From contig JBAQZZ010000054.1 of assembly GCA_049791475.1 (NCBI GenBank), positions 1 to 10,207 on the forward strand: 10,207 nt of DNA, given 5' to 3'. Position 1 is the first letter of the stretch; every line of letters begins with the position of its first letter. The position numbers and the translations under genes were made by a program. This document shows, piece after piece, positions 1 through 6,729 of the stretch. Below the pieces are notes generated by a model that saw nothing but the letters and a program-made list of their open reading frames with translations, had not been told where the DNA came from and did no database searches. This DNA is from CAXBID01 sp049791475. GTDB lineage: Bacteria; Bacteroidota; Bacteroidia; Flavobacteriales; Flavobacteriaceae.

Positions 1-575
1 TTAATTTGAAAGGTAAACTTACGGGCATTGAAACAGCACAAATTGTACAAAATGATTATAACATTCCTATTATTTATGTAACAGCAAATTCAGATGATGT
101 GCATTTCGATAAAGCAAAAACAACAAATCCTCACGCTTTTATCTCCAAACCTTTTAAAAAACTCGATTTACAACGTGCTATTGAGCTCACCGTAAATAGA
201 ATTCAATCTGAAACAGAATTAGAAACAAAAACTACTGACGAAAAAACAAAACCATATATATTAGACGATTGTATTTTTGTTCGCCATCATGAAAAAATGG
301 TACGCATAAATATTAAAGACATTTTTTACATAGAAGCCGAAAGAAATTATTGTCGTATTCACTCAAAAGAAAAGGAGTATGTTTTAGCAACTACACTCAA
401 GGATATGGATGAAAAACTACCGCAACAACATTTTTTTAGAGTACATAGATCCTTCATAGTAAATCTATCTCATATTGATGAAATTGCTACGAGTCATATT
501 GTTATTTCAAAAAAAGCTATTCCGTTAAATGCGGAATCAAAAAAACAATTGCTTCAAAATATTCAAAAAGTTTAA
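1..575 (+). CDS. LytTR-family response regulator, 5' truncated by window edge
   Basis: This is the C-terminal part of a two-component response regulator: the end of a CheY-like receiver followed by a LytTR DNA-binding domain. The frame is open to the left edge and begins with N-L-K-G-K-L-T-G-I-E-T, which matches the receiver segment normally reading D-I-N-L-K-G, so the phosphoacceptor Asp should lie just outside the window. A TTG at 6-8 is an internal Leu codon, not a start. Counting from it, the conserved receiver Thr is T26 (YVTAN) and the conserved Lys is K48 (ISKPF). LytTR follows a short linker from about residue 86 to 189, with the typical IFYIEAERNYCRI and FFRVHRSFIVNL segments. LytTR proteins bind promoter DNA, usually paired with a membrane histidine kinase; a kinase gene upstream is likely but unseen. 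Whether it regulates the downstream genes is unknown; 244 bases separate it from the next gene. Confidence 0.92.
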   Translation, partial: NLKGKLTGIETAQIVQNDYNIPIIYVTANSDDVHFDKAKTTNPHAFISKPFKKLDLQRAIELTVNRIQSETELETKTTDEKTKPYILDDCIFVRHHEKMVRINIKDIFYIEAERNYCRIHSKEKEYVLATTLKDMDEKLPQQHFFRVHRSFIVNLSHIDEIATSHIVISKKAIPLNAESKKQLLQNIQKV

Positions 576-755
576 ACTTAAAATAAATGCCTTTTGAAAT
601 TAAGATGATAATAAAAAAATAGGCTTCGGACATTATTTAGTGCATTTCGTCCTAAATCACTTTTAAATACGTTTTTATATATGTTCCTTAGATGAAGGAT
701 TTATAATAAATGAGTTAGTCATAGTCATTTTTATAAAATTTAACCAACCAAACCC
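576..755. other. AT-rich intergenic stretch without recognisable gene
   Basis: No credible coding frame or strong terminator was seen here. It holds only weak symmetry, for example GGAC at 628-631 facing GTCC at 649-652. The recognisable structure of this gap is the hairpin just after it (756-806). Confidence 0.5.
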
Positions 756-806
756 AAACCTACAAACTTTGTTATTGATTTACTTCAATATCAATTTTGT
801 AGGTTT
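756..806 (+). promoter_or_regulatory. Two-part hairpin just before the SDR start codon
   Basis: AAACCTACAAA (756-766) is the exact reverse complement of TTTGTAGGTTT (796-806), an 11-bp stem. Inside it ATTGAT (774-779) pairs with ATCAAT (790-795), leaving a 10-base loop and a one-sided 7-base bulge (767-773). The right arm ends 13 bases before the ATG at 820 and runs into T/A-rich sequence. It could be an intrinsic terminator or attenuator in the leader of the dehydrogenase gene, a fold that hides the start region, or simply the distal terminator of the response regulator transcript. The sequence alone does not decide between these. Confidence 0.5.
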
Positions 807-819
807 TAAATTTTAAAAA

Positions 820-1758
820 ATGAAAAAAGCAGGTATAATAGGTGGTTCAGGCTTTATTGGTAGCCATATAACCAAAGTGTTTTTAAACGCAGGCTACGAA
901 GTAAAAGTGTCTACTACCAATATTTTGCGTGAAGACAAGTATGAACATTTAATGACGTTTAACCATTCTGATAATTTACACATAAGTGAATTGGACGTTA
1001 TGGATAAAGCCATTCTAAAAGATTTCGTGAGCGATTGCGATATTATTGTTCACAGCGGCACACCTTTTATATTGGATGTAAAAGACCCGCAAACACAATT
1101 ATTTGACCCAACGGTTAAAGGTACAGAGAATTTTTTGGAGGTTATTAAAAACACATCTAGTATTAAAAAAGTGGTTTTTGTGGCATCGGTAGCTGGATGG
1201 AATACTAATTTCCCATTTCCAGCTGATGGAAAAAACTTTGCAGACACTTTTGATGAAAACGACACACGGTTTACCTCAACTGAAAGTCATCCGTACGCAC
1301 AGGCAAAATTTATAGCCAACCAAGTAGTTAAAAAATTTATTACTGAAAATCAAAATTTATCTTTTGAAATAACTACTGTTTCACCAGTTGGCGTTATGGG
1401 AAAATCGCTTTCAAAACGTGAAGATTCAACTTCGGGTGGTTTACAGTTCTTATTCAAAAACAAAATTGCACCTGACGATTTTGTAAAAATGCTATTCGAC
1501 AATGATGTTCCTTTTTCATTAGTAGATGTAGAAGATGTAGCAAATGGAATTTACAAGGCAGCAACAATTACTGGCATTCACGGAAAAGATTATCTATTAG
1601 CAACAGAAACCTATAAAGTTTCTGATATAAGCTTAATGCTAAACCAAAAAGAACCTAAAGAAAAAGGGGCTATTATCTATAAAAATGATTTAGCAAAAAA
1701 GGAACTTAATATGAATTTTAAACCTGTAAAGTATTGCTTAAATAACTATTCAAAATAA
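820..1758 (+). CDS. Extended SDR: NAD(P)-dependent epimerase / dihydroflavonol-4-reductase-like oxidoreductase
   Basis: A 312-residue cytoplasmic NAD(P)-dependent oxidoreductase of the extended short-chain dehydrogenase/reductase class. The N-terminal Rossmann motif is G8-G-S-G11-F-I-G14. The catalytic set is visible as S123 (in VASVAG) and Y159-A-Q-A-K163 (YxxxK). Length and motif spacing fit dihydroflavonol-4-reductase-like or 3-beta-HSD-like enzymes, which reduce a ketone or aldehyde or oxidise a secondary alcohol; the substrate cannot be read from sequence. There is no signal peptide or membrane segment. The ATG at 820 is chosen because the Rossmann strand starts at residue 4. A hairpin lies immediately upstream, and the next gene follows 55 bases downstream with no terminator seen between, so the two are probably co-transcribed. 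By context it is the reductive enzyme of the SnoaL/methyltransferase neighbourhood (inference). Confidence 0.85.
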   Translation: MKKAGIIGGSGFIGSHITKVFLNAGYEVKVSTTNILREDKYEHLMTFNHSDNLHISELDVMDKAILKDFVSDCDIIVHSGTPFILDVKDPQTQLFDPTVKGTENFLEVIKNTSSIKKVVFVASVAGWNTNFPFPADGKNFADTFDENDTRFTSTESHPYAQAKFIANQVVKKFITENQNLSFEITTVSPVGVMGKSLSKREDSTSGGLQFLFKNKIAPDDFVKMLFDNDVPFSLVDVEDVANGIYKAATITGIHGKDYLLATETYKVSDISLMLNQKEPKEKGAIIYKNDLAKKELNMNFKPVKYCLNNYSK

Positions 1759-1789
1759 TATAACCTTAACAATAACTAAACAGTGCAGA

Positions 1790-1810
1790 GCCAGCACGTT
1801 AAACTCTGGC
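1790..1810 (+). promoter_or_regulatory. Small hairpin next to a start codon
   Basis: GCCAG (1790-1794) pairs with CTGGC (1806-1810) around an 11-base loop, with competing short pairings nearby (GTGC 1783-1786 with GCAC 1794-1797; CAGAG 1786-1790 with CTCTG 1804-1808). It ends three bases before the ATG at 1814 and nine before the ATG at 1820. It is GC-rich against its surroundings. It may affect translation of the downstream gene or be a trace of repeat DNA; support is weak. Confidence 0.25.
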
Positions 1811-1813
1811 AAC

Positions 1814-2767
1814 ATGATTATGAAAAAAATAACACTATCATTCGTACTTGCGTTTTTATGTATTACAGCAAGTTATGCGCAAAAGAAAACTAACGGCACC
1901 GTTTACATTGATCATCCAGCAATTAAAGTAGTTGAAGCCATGACTGAAGCCTTTGTTAATGGCGATTCCACCAAAGTAGCCAGTTATTTGGCTGATGATT
2001 TTAAACTCTACAATGGTGTAGGTATTAACCCAAGCGATAAAGGACAAGATAAAGCATCATTCACTAAAAGTGTTATGGGCTGGAACAATGCTTTAGATTA
2101 TTTTTCCATAACACCAACAAATGGGGCTTACCCAGACGCCATAGAATACAAAAAAGATAATAAAGACGATGTGGTTTGGGTTCAAACTTGGGAAGATTTA
2201 AAAGGCGTCCACAAAAAAACAGGCGTAAAAATCAACCAGCCAATACACAGACTTTATGTGGTAAACAAAAATAATAAAATCCAAACCGTTATAAATTACG
2301 GCAACAGCAGTATTATTGATGAAATAAACAAAAGTTTTGTGAATAGAACCAATGGTACTATTTACAACCACCACGACAATATCAACACCATTCGCAAAGT
2401 AATGTATGCTTATGAAAATTCGGATATGGACAAAACCATGAGTTTTTATAGTGATGATGCCAGATTCTCTGACATCAATATGGAATTTGGAAAGTCCTAT
2501 ACCAAAGCTGAAATAACACCCATGTGGAAAAAGTTTTTAGATGATTATGAAATAATCAGCATCGATATGATAGGTTATCCAGATTATTTGGAATATGAAA
2601 TGGATAATGGTCGTGAGGTACTGTCGTGGTGGAACTACCGTTTGATACGCAAATCGGACAAGAAAGAAATTCAAGTACCATTTCATTTTAGCGACAGTTT
2701 TGATGCCGATGGGAAAATAGTTGCTGAAATGGCCTATTATAGTCCAACCTTATTAAATGCTAAATAA
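1814..2767 (+). CDS. Exported protein with two tandem SnoaL/NTF2-like domains
   Basis: A 317-residue secreted or periplasmic protein. The first 22 residues form a Sec signal peptide, with a likely cut in ASYA|QKK. There is no lipobox. The start could equally be the ATG at 1820 (M3), giving the more usual MKK start and more distance from the upstream hairpin. The mature part is an internal duplication: N27-G-T-V-Y...VVEAMTEAFVNGDS...YLADDF recurs as N180-G-T-I-Y...IRKVMYAYENSDM...FYSDDA, 153 residues later, and each half ends in YPDxxEY followed by a W-rich strand. This is the alpha+beta-barrel pattern of SnoaL-like/DUF4440 NTF2-fold proteins, which include polyketide cyclases, hydratases and many non-enzymatic binders. 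No catalytic residue can be assigned confidently. It probably shares a transcript with the SDR and is followed by a good terminator. Confidence 0.75.
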   Translation: MIMKKITLSFVLAFLCITASYAQKKTNGTVYIDHPAIKVVEAMTEAFVNGDSTKVASYLADDFKLYNGVGINPSDKGQDKASFTKSVMGWNNALDYFSITPTNGAYPDAIEYKKDNKDDVVWVQTWEDLKGVHKKTGVKINQPIHRLYVVNKNNKIQTVINYGNSSIIDEINKSFVNRTNGTIYNHHDNINTIRKVMYAYENSDMDKTMSFYSDDARFSDINMEFGKSYTKAEITPMWKKFLDDYEIISIDMIGYPDYLEYEMDNGREVLSWWNYRLIRKSDKKEIQVPFHFSDSFDADGKIVAEMAYYSPTLLNAK

Positions 2768-2781
2768 CCTTATTTAATTTA

Positions 2782-2815
2782 AAGGCAGCTTTAACCACTA
2801 AGCTGCCTTGAGTTT
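2782..2815 (+). terminator. Rho-independent terminator
   Basis: AAGGCAGCTT (2782-2791) and AAGCTGCCTT (2800-2809) form a perfect 10-bp stem with an 8-base loop, followed by GAG and a five-T run. It lies 14 bases after the stop of the double-SnoaL gene and ends the SDR/SnoaL transcript. Confidence 0.85.
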
Positions 2816-2820
2816 TTAAA

Positions 2821-2934
2821 ATGGGTCTCATACCAAAATATGTAGGATGTGTTTGTTGGAATTTCAATTTCTCAAAGCCACGCAATAGGACAGGGGTTTG
2901 CTGTATTGCTTGTACTGATAAAAAGATGTCATAA
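2821..2934 (+). CDS. Possible 37-residue cysteine-rich small ORF (doubtful)
   Basis: An ATG at 2821 opens a 37-codon frame ending in TAA at 2932-2934. The product has five Cys: C10 and C12, the pair C27-C28, and C31. It lies directly after a terminator and ends 36 bases before the methyltransferase gene, so it could be the first gene of that transcript. No start signal or family supports it, and a frame this short arises easily by chance. Listed only so that it can be checked. Confidence 0.12.
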   Translation: MGLIPKYVGCVCWNFNFSKPRNRTGVCCIACTDKKMS

Positions 2935-2970
2935 ACCTCGAAAAAATAATTAACTCTAAATTAATAAATA

Positions 2971-4002
2971 ATGGAAACACAACAACCAATCAATCCGTCA
3001 AAAATTTTGCAAACCGGTACGGGGTTCTTTAATTCAAAAACCTTGTTGACCGCTGTTAATATGGGCTTATTTACCGTATTGGGAGACAACAAAATGTCCG
3101 GTAAGGATATTCAGAAAAACTTAGGATTGCACGACAGAAGCTTATACGATTTTCTGGATGCCTTGGTAGCCATGGCGTTTTTGGAACGTACTGGAACCAA
3201 GACTACGGCAATCTACAGCAATGCGCCCGATAGCAATTTATTTCTTGATAAAAACAAGCCAACCTATGTTGGTGGTATTCTCGAAATGTGCAACAACCGA
3301 TTGTATCCATTCTGGAACAATTTAGAAGCGGGCTTAAAAACGGGGCTGCCACAAAATGAGACCAAAAACGGAGGCAAACCTTTTTTTGAAGAAATTTACG
3401 CCGACCCAAAAAAGCTTAAGGAATTTGTAAGCGGTATGGCCGGTGTGCAAATGGGCAATTTTATTACGTTTGCAAAGCAGTTCGATTTTTCCAATTATAA
3501 ATCGCTCTGCGATATTGGTGGTGCCGGCGGGCATCTTTCCGCACAAGTGGCCATGCACAATAAGCATATAAAATGCACAAGTTTTGATTTGCCAGCAGTT
3601 ACTCCAATAGCTAAAGAGGTTATCAGTACGATGCATCTGAATGATGGCGTTCAGGTAGTTAATGGCGATTTTTTTGTGGATGATCTTCCAAAAGCCGATG
3701 TCATCACTATGGGCAACGTGCTTCACGATTGGAGTAAAAAAGACAAAAGAATGCTCGTACAAAAAGCCTATGATGCATTACCAAAAGGGGGCACCTTTGT
3801 CGTGATAGAAAACATTATAGACAACGACAGACGGGAAAACCACTTCGGGTTGTTAATGTCGCTGAACATGCTCATAGAAACTCCGGAAGGTTATGACTTT
3901 TCGTTTTCAGATTTCCAGGAGCTATGCGTTGCCGCTGGATTTTCCAAAACTTCCATCATGCCATTAATCGGACCCACAAGTGCCGCCATTGCTATAAAAT
4001 AA
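2971..4002 (+). CDS. SAM-dependent O-methyltransferase, class-2 / acetylserotonin-O-MT-like
   Basis: A 343-residue cytoplasmic methyltransferase transferring the methyl group of S-adenosylmethionine, typically to a phenol or enol oxygen. Residues 1-110 look like the winged-helix dimerisation domain of this family (LLTAVNMGLFTVLGD, then SLYDFLDALVAMAFLER). The Rossmann-like catalytic domain follows, with SAM motif I L-C-D181-I-G183-G-A-G-G187-H, acidic D206 at the end of strand 2 (SFDLP), N231-G-D233 before strand 4, and H252-D-W254. HDW carries the catalytic base in plant and bacterial COMT/hydroxyneurosporene methyltransferase-type enzymes. The C-terminal strand ATSAAI-type ending (PTSAAIAIK) is intact, so the protein appears complete. 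GC is higher than in flanking genes (sampled 60-base blocks run 37-47%). It is probably co-transcribed with the exported gene 94 bases downstream. The natural substrate is unknown. Confidence 0.88.
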   Translation: METQQPINPSKILQTGTGFFNSKTLLTAVNMGLFTVLGDNKMSGKDIQKNLGLHDRSLYDFLDALVAMAFLERTGTKTTAIYSNAPDSNLFLDKNKPTYVGGILEMCNNRLYPFWNNLEAGLKTGLPQNETKNGGKPFFEEIYADPKKLKEFVSGMAGVQMGNFITFAKQFDFSNYKSLCDIGGAGGHLSAQVAMHNKHIKCTSFDLPAVTPIAKEVISTMHLNDGVQVVNGDFFVDDLPKADVITMGNVLHDWSKKDKRMLVQKAYDALPKGGTFVVIENIIDNDRRENHFGLLMSLNMLIETPEGYDFSFSDFQELCVAAGFSKTSIMPLIGPTSAAIAIK

Positions 4003-4064
4003 CCCATAACCCTGAAATTAATATTAGACCACTAAACATAACAATTAAAAATTAATACTAACCC

Positions 4065-4080
4065 GTCTGCTTTTGCGGAC
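4065..4080 (+). promoter_or_regulatory. Short hairpin between methyltransferase and exported-protein genes
   Basis: GTCTGC (4065-4070) and GCGGAC (4075-4080) pair with one G-T wobble around a TTTT loop, 16 bases before the ATG at 4097. It may be a transcript-processing or stabilising element between the two genes, or incidental. Confidence 0.3.
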
Positions 4081-4096
4081 ATAAATCTTAAATATT

Positions 4097-4861
4097 ATGA
4101 AAAAAGCAATTCTATTGATGCTTGTATTGCCACTATTGGCACTAGGGCAAAACAATACCGAATATATGGTTTTCGAAAACGCAATGATTACCGCAAATCC
4201 GGCACATGTCAAACAATTTGAAGCAGGAATGGCAGTACACAACAAAAAGTACCACAATGATGAGACGTATGGCGCACGCGTCCATATGATTGGCAACGGC
4301 CCGAATGTGGGCAAGTACATGTGGGTTATGGGACCACTGCCTTGGAGCGCTTTTGACAACAGGCCGGCAAAAGATGGTCATGATGAAGACTGGAACAACA
4401 ACGTCCTGGCGTATGCTACAGGCGATACCAACCTAACCTATTGGAAATTTGAGTCTGGCCTGTCTAATTTTACAAAAGATTTTGACGTAAAAAATCTTCA
4501 GGTGGATATCTATGATATCAAGCGATTTAAAGGTGAAAAAGCCATGGAGATCTTGAAAAAAATCCAAAAAGTGATGGTCGAAAAATTTCCGAATGAAAAT
4601 TATGGTATTTACACCAACGAGTTTCCAAGCACCAAAGAAGGACGTGATATTGCCTTTATCTCTTTTTATCAAAAATCAGCATGGCTTGGTCAAGACCGGG
4701 AATTTGCAAAAAAGTATGATGAAGTGCATGGCAATGGAAGTTTTGCGACTTTCCTAAAAGACTGGGAAGGTTTAACCGATGGTTCTGAAACCGAATTATG
4801 GATTAACAAACCAGAATTAGGTGGAATAGTTGACAGAGTGACAGTAAAAAAAAGACAGTAA
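4097..4861 (+). CDS. Exported protein with two ABM/dimeric alpha-beta-barrel-like halves (paralogue 1)
   Basis: A 254-residue secreted or periplasmic protein of no family I can name with certainty. Residues 1-18 are a Sec signal peptide with a likely cut in ALG|QNN; the ATG at 4097 is the only start that provides it. The mature chain reads as two beta-alpha-beta-beta units. The first is MVFENAMITANPAHVKQFE, a helix, then GKYMWVMGPLPWSAF. The second begins at LQVDIYDIKRFKGEKAME and ends around AFISFYQKSAWL. This is the layout of ferredoxin-like dimeric alpha/beta barrels (ABM monooxygenases, NIPSNAP-like proteins). The gene at 6730 has the same length class, signal type and two-unit layout. 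It is locally GC-rich (about 55% in 4321-4380), unlike that paralogue. By context it belongs with the methyltransferase. Enzymatic activity is inference only; a non-catalytic binding role is equally possible. Confidence 0.65.
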   Translation: MKKAILLMLVLPLLALGQNNTEYMVFENAMITANPAHVKQFEAGMAVHNKKYHNDETYGARVHMIGNGPNVGKYMWVMGPLPWSAFDNRPAKDGHDEDWNNNVLAYATGDTNLTYWKFESGLSNFTKDFDVKNLQVDIYDIKRFKGEKAMEILKKIQKVMVEKFPNENYGIYTNEFPSTKEGRDIAFISFYQKSAWLGQDREFAKKYDEVHGNGSFATFLKDWEGLTDGSETELWINKPELGGIVDRVTVKKRQ

Positions 4862-4873
4862 AAAAAAGAACTT

Positions 4874-4908
4874 AAGTATATGGCACGACCTATTCGTACC
4901 ATATACTT
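4874..4908 (+). terminator. Hairpin terminator, possibly bidirectional
   Basis: AAGTATATGG (4874-4883) pairs with CCATATACTT (4899-4908). After one C-A mismatch, ACG/CGT extend the stem, leaving a 7-base loop (4888-4894). The T-tract downstream is broken (TTTACTTCCTTTTG). The A-run before the hairpin would act as a T-tract on the other strand. It sits 12 bases after the stop of the exported gene and probably ends the methyltransferase transcript. Confidence 0.7.
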
Positions 4909-4917
4909 TACTTCCTT

Positions 4918-4951
4918 TTGACAACAGTTTTCAAAACATATCATATTTTTG
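4918..4951 (+). promoter_or_regulatory. Bacteroidota-type promoter for the 5187-7455 operon
   Basis: TTG at 4918-4920 and TATTTTTG at 4944-4951 fit the Bacteroidota sigma-ABfr consensus of a -33 TTG and a -7 TAnnTTTG, with a 23-base spacer at the long end of the known range. Starting right after the 4874-4908 terminator, it would drive the lipoprotein genes with a leader of roughly 230 bases. The A/T-rich background makes chance matches likely. Confidence 0.4.
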
Positions 4952-5051
4952 ATTGTCCGTAAAATATCATAAATCTATAAATTGTTACCTTATAATGGCA
5001 TCTCTATTTCATTACGAAAAACAAATATTTATTTTTACTCTGCTTAATTCA

Positions 5052-5115
5052 GGGAAATCTGCGGGACATTTCTCTAATGCACTACTATTTATTTCCCGCT
5101 GATAATCGCAGATTT
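5052..5115. repeat. Nested, competing inverted repeats in the leader of the 5187 gene
   Basis: AAATCTGCG (5055-5063) is the exact reverse complement of CGCAGATTT (5107-5115). GGGAAAT (5052-5058) also pairs with ATTTCCC (5091-5097), and GCGGGA (5061-5066) with TCCCGC (5094-5099), so at least three mutually exclusive stems share the left arm. Dispersed elements with CTGCGGGA / CCCGC / CGCAGATT cores are, from memory, common between genes in flavobacterial chromosomes, so a REP-like dispersed repeat is my preferred reading. A regulatory leader fold is the alternative, because it lies between the likely promoter and the gene. Confidence 0.5.
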
Positions 5116-5186
5116 TATTTTTATTATGGCAAAAAAACGGACATACAATTATTTTTTAATCAAATAACCATTAAATCAAAATCATT

Positions 5187-5669
5187 ATGAAAACAGCAAA
5201 ATTCACATGTTTAATTCTAACACTCCTATTGGCATCTTCGCTAATGAGTTGTAAAGAAAAAGAAACAACTACTGTAGAACCGAAAAAATCAGCTACTGTT
5301 GAAGAACTCGGGCAAATGAACCGAGATTTTGCAAAGGCATTATTAGCGAAAGACGCCACAGCAGCAGCAAACGCATATAGTGAAACCGCATCGCTATTAC
5401 CACCAAACGAACCCATAGTCACGGGAAGAGAAAACATAAAAAACTATTGGCAAGGTGCTATTGATGCGGGTTTAATAACTGCCTCGGTAAAAACTATTGA
5501 TGCCGCTAGCGATGGCGATTTAGGGTATGAAATAGGCACGTTTGAGCTAAAATTCCAAGCAGAGGACGGCTCCATAATAACCGATATTGGGAAATATACC
5601 GAAATATTGAAACGAGATACTGATGGCAAATGGGTTTCAATTTATGGTATGTGGAGTGCTAACGAATAA
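5187..5669 (+). CDS. SnoaL-like / DUF4440-family lipoprotein
   Basis: A 160-residue envelope lipoprotein. The signal peptide ends in the lipobox L19-M-S-C22, so Cys22 becomes the lipidated N-terminus after processing. The residues behind it (K-E-K-E) are charged and resemble the lipoprotein surface-export type of signal seen in Bacteroidota, so a surface location is possible (inference). Residues 40-160 form one NTF2-fold domain of DUF4440/SnoaL type: helix EELGQMNRDFAKALLAKDATAAANAYSE, then SLLPPNEPIVTGRENIKNYW, then strands GDLGYEIGTFELKF and DIGKYTEILKRD-DGKWVSIYGMWS. The GRxxIxxYW segment and the K-Y-x-x-x followed by W are characteristic of this family. Members are small-molecule binders, or isomerase/hydratase-like enzymes; no substrate is evident. 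It is the first gene of the probable 5187-7455 operon, with 140 bases to the next gene. Confidence 0.82.
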   Translation: MKTAKFTCLILTLLLASSLMSCKEKETTTVEPKKSATVEELGQMNRDFAKALLAKDATAAANAYSETASLLPPNEPIVTGRENIKNYWQGAIDAGLITASVKTIDAASDGDLGYEIGTFELKFQAEDGSIITDIGKYTEILKRDTDGKWVSIYGMWSANE

Positions 5670-5768
5670 GCCTAAATTATTTCTAACTAAAAACTTATGA
5701 ATCATGAAACATCCATAACTAAAAGTTCGATACCCAAGGACAATGATTATGTGGATGCTACATGTGAC

Positions 5769-5786
5769 TCCCGATAGCTATCGGGA
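5769..5786. repeat. Perfect 18-bp palindrome TCCCGATAGCTATCGGGA
   Basis: TCCCGATAGCTATCGGGA reads the same on both strands without a spacer, 24 bases before the ATG at 5810. As RNA it would form a tight stem with a minimal loop. This core recurs, to my recollection, as a dispersed intergenic palindrome in Flavobacteriaceae; that could not be checked here. It may be a transcription attenuator, an mRNA-end stabiliser or a mobile REP-like unit. Only A-rich sequence follows, so it does not look like a normal terminator. Confidence 0.65.
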
Positions 5787-5809
5787 TAAAAAACAATAAA
5801 TATAAACAC

Positions 5810-6688
5810 ATGAAAACCTTTTTTAAATACACACTAATTTCAATTCTTTTTATTGGCTTTGTGTCATGCGAAAATGCAAAAGTTGACAAAAACATTAAAA
5901 TGTACACCCAAGTTTGGGACAAAATCATAAACAACGGCAAACTCGATCAAATTAATGATACTAATTTTGACGAAAATATAACTATGATTTATAGTCCAGA
6001 AAACATTGTAGGAATTGAAGATTTCAAAGCCTATTATTCTAATTTTGTAACCGGTTTTTCAAATGTACAATTCACCCAAAAAGATGTTTTCGGGCAAAAC
6101 GATAAAATCGTAAAACATTGGAATTTTAAAGGCACACATTCTGGAGATTTCTTTGGTATACCAGCTACAGGAAAAACGGTAGATGTTGAAGGCACTACAT
6201 TAGTTAAAATGAAAGATGGTAAAATTGCACAAGAGCAAGATTTTATGGATAATGTGGTATTTATGCAACAACTAGGTATACTATCATCTCCAGAAAATAT
6301 AAGCATTATTGACAACCTGTACAAAGCATTTGACGCTGGTGATATACCGTCAGTTCTCGGTGCTTTGGATTCCAAGGTTATCTGGAATGAAGCTGAAGGT
6401 AATGCCTATGCAGACGGCAATCCTTATATAGGTCCTGATGCTGTATTAAATGGGGTTTTTGCACGTGTTGGTGGAGAATGGGACGGTTTTAAACTTGTAA
6501 ATATCGAATTACACGATATGTCTAATAATCAAGTACTCGCAACATTACGATATAACGGTACTTACAAAAAAACAAAAAAATCAATAGATGCTCAAGTAGC
6601 TCATTTATGGACACTCAGTAATGGAAAAATAACAGCTTTTCAACAATATGTGGATACCAAACAATTAGCTGATGTATCAAAAAAATAA
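5810..6688 (+). CDS. Lipoprotein with two SnoaL-like domains (ester-cyclase-like)
   Basis: A 292-residue lipoprotein with a signal peptide ending F17-V-S-C20. Domain 1 (about residues 30-150) is close to the SnoaL-like ester cyclase pattern: VWDKIINNGKLDQINDTNFDENI, then NIVGIEDFKAYYSNF, then HWNFKGTHSGDFFGIPATGK, then DGKIAQEQDFMDNVVFMQQLGIL. The WxxxGTHxGxFxGIPPTGK-like segment is the family hallmark. Domain 2 (about 158-285) is a second NTF2-like unit: IIDNLYKAFDAGDI, then NPYIGPDAV, then AQVAHLWTLSNGKITAFQQYVDTKQL. Such domains catalyse aldol cyclisation or hydration in aromatic polyketide pathways, but many exported members have no known activity. The next gene starts 41 bases downstream, so both are likely in one transcript. 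Two degraded copies of domain 2 lie downstream at about 7548-7723 and at 9801-9956, showing that this domain has been duplicated locally. Confidence 0.83.
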   Translation: MKTFFKYTLISILFIGFVSCENAKVDKNIKMYTQVWDKIINNGKLDQINDTNFDENITMIYSPENIVGIEDFKAYYSNFVTGFSNVQFTQKDVFGQNDKIVKHWNFKGTHSGDFFGIPATGKTVDVEGTTLVKMKDGKIAQEQDFMDNVVFMQQLGILSSPENISIIDNLYKAFDAGDIPSVLGALDSKVIWNEAEGNAYADGNPYIGPDAVLNGVFARVGGEWDGFKLVNIELHDMSNNQVLATLRYNGTYKKTKKSIDAQVAHLWTLSNGKITAFQQYVDTKQLADVSKK

Positions 6689-6729
6689 CAAACTTTATAT
6701 TTATTAATTATTAACTAAAACCAAAAATT

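Noticed and set aside
6..8. TTG as start codon of the response regulator
   Set aside because: Receiver homology continues upstream to the left edge, so this is an internal Leu codon of a truncated gene.
628..652. GGAC ... GTCC symmetry as a LytTR operator
   Set aside because: Only four bases pair, and LytTR sites are usually direct repeats of about nine bases; no such repeat was found.
3334..3762. 142-codon open frame on the - strand
   Set aside because: It lies fully inside the well-supported methyltransferase gene and has no recognisable motif or leader.
5698..5778. 26-codon frame containing D-Y-V-D, at first suspected to be a third SnoaL relic (compare Q-Q-Y-V-D)
   Set aside because: Only a three-residue core matches, nothing around it aligns with the 5810 gene, and its stop codon lies inside the palindrome.
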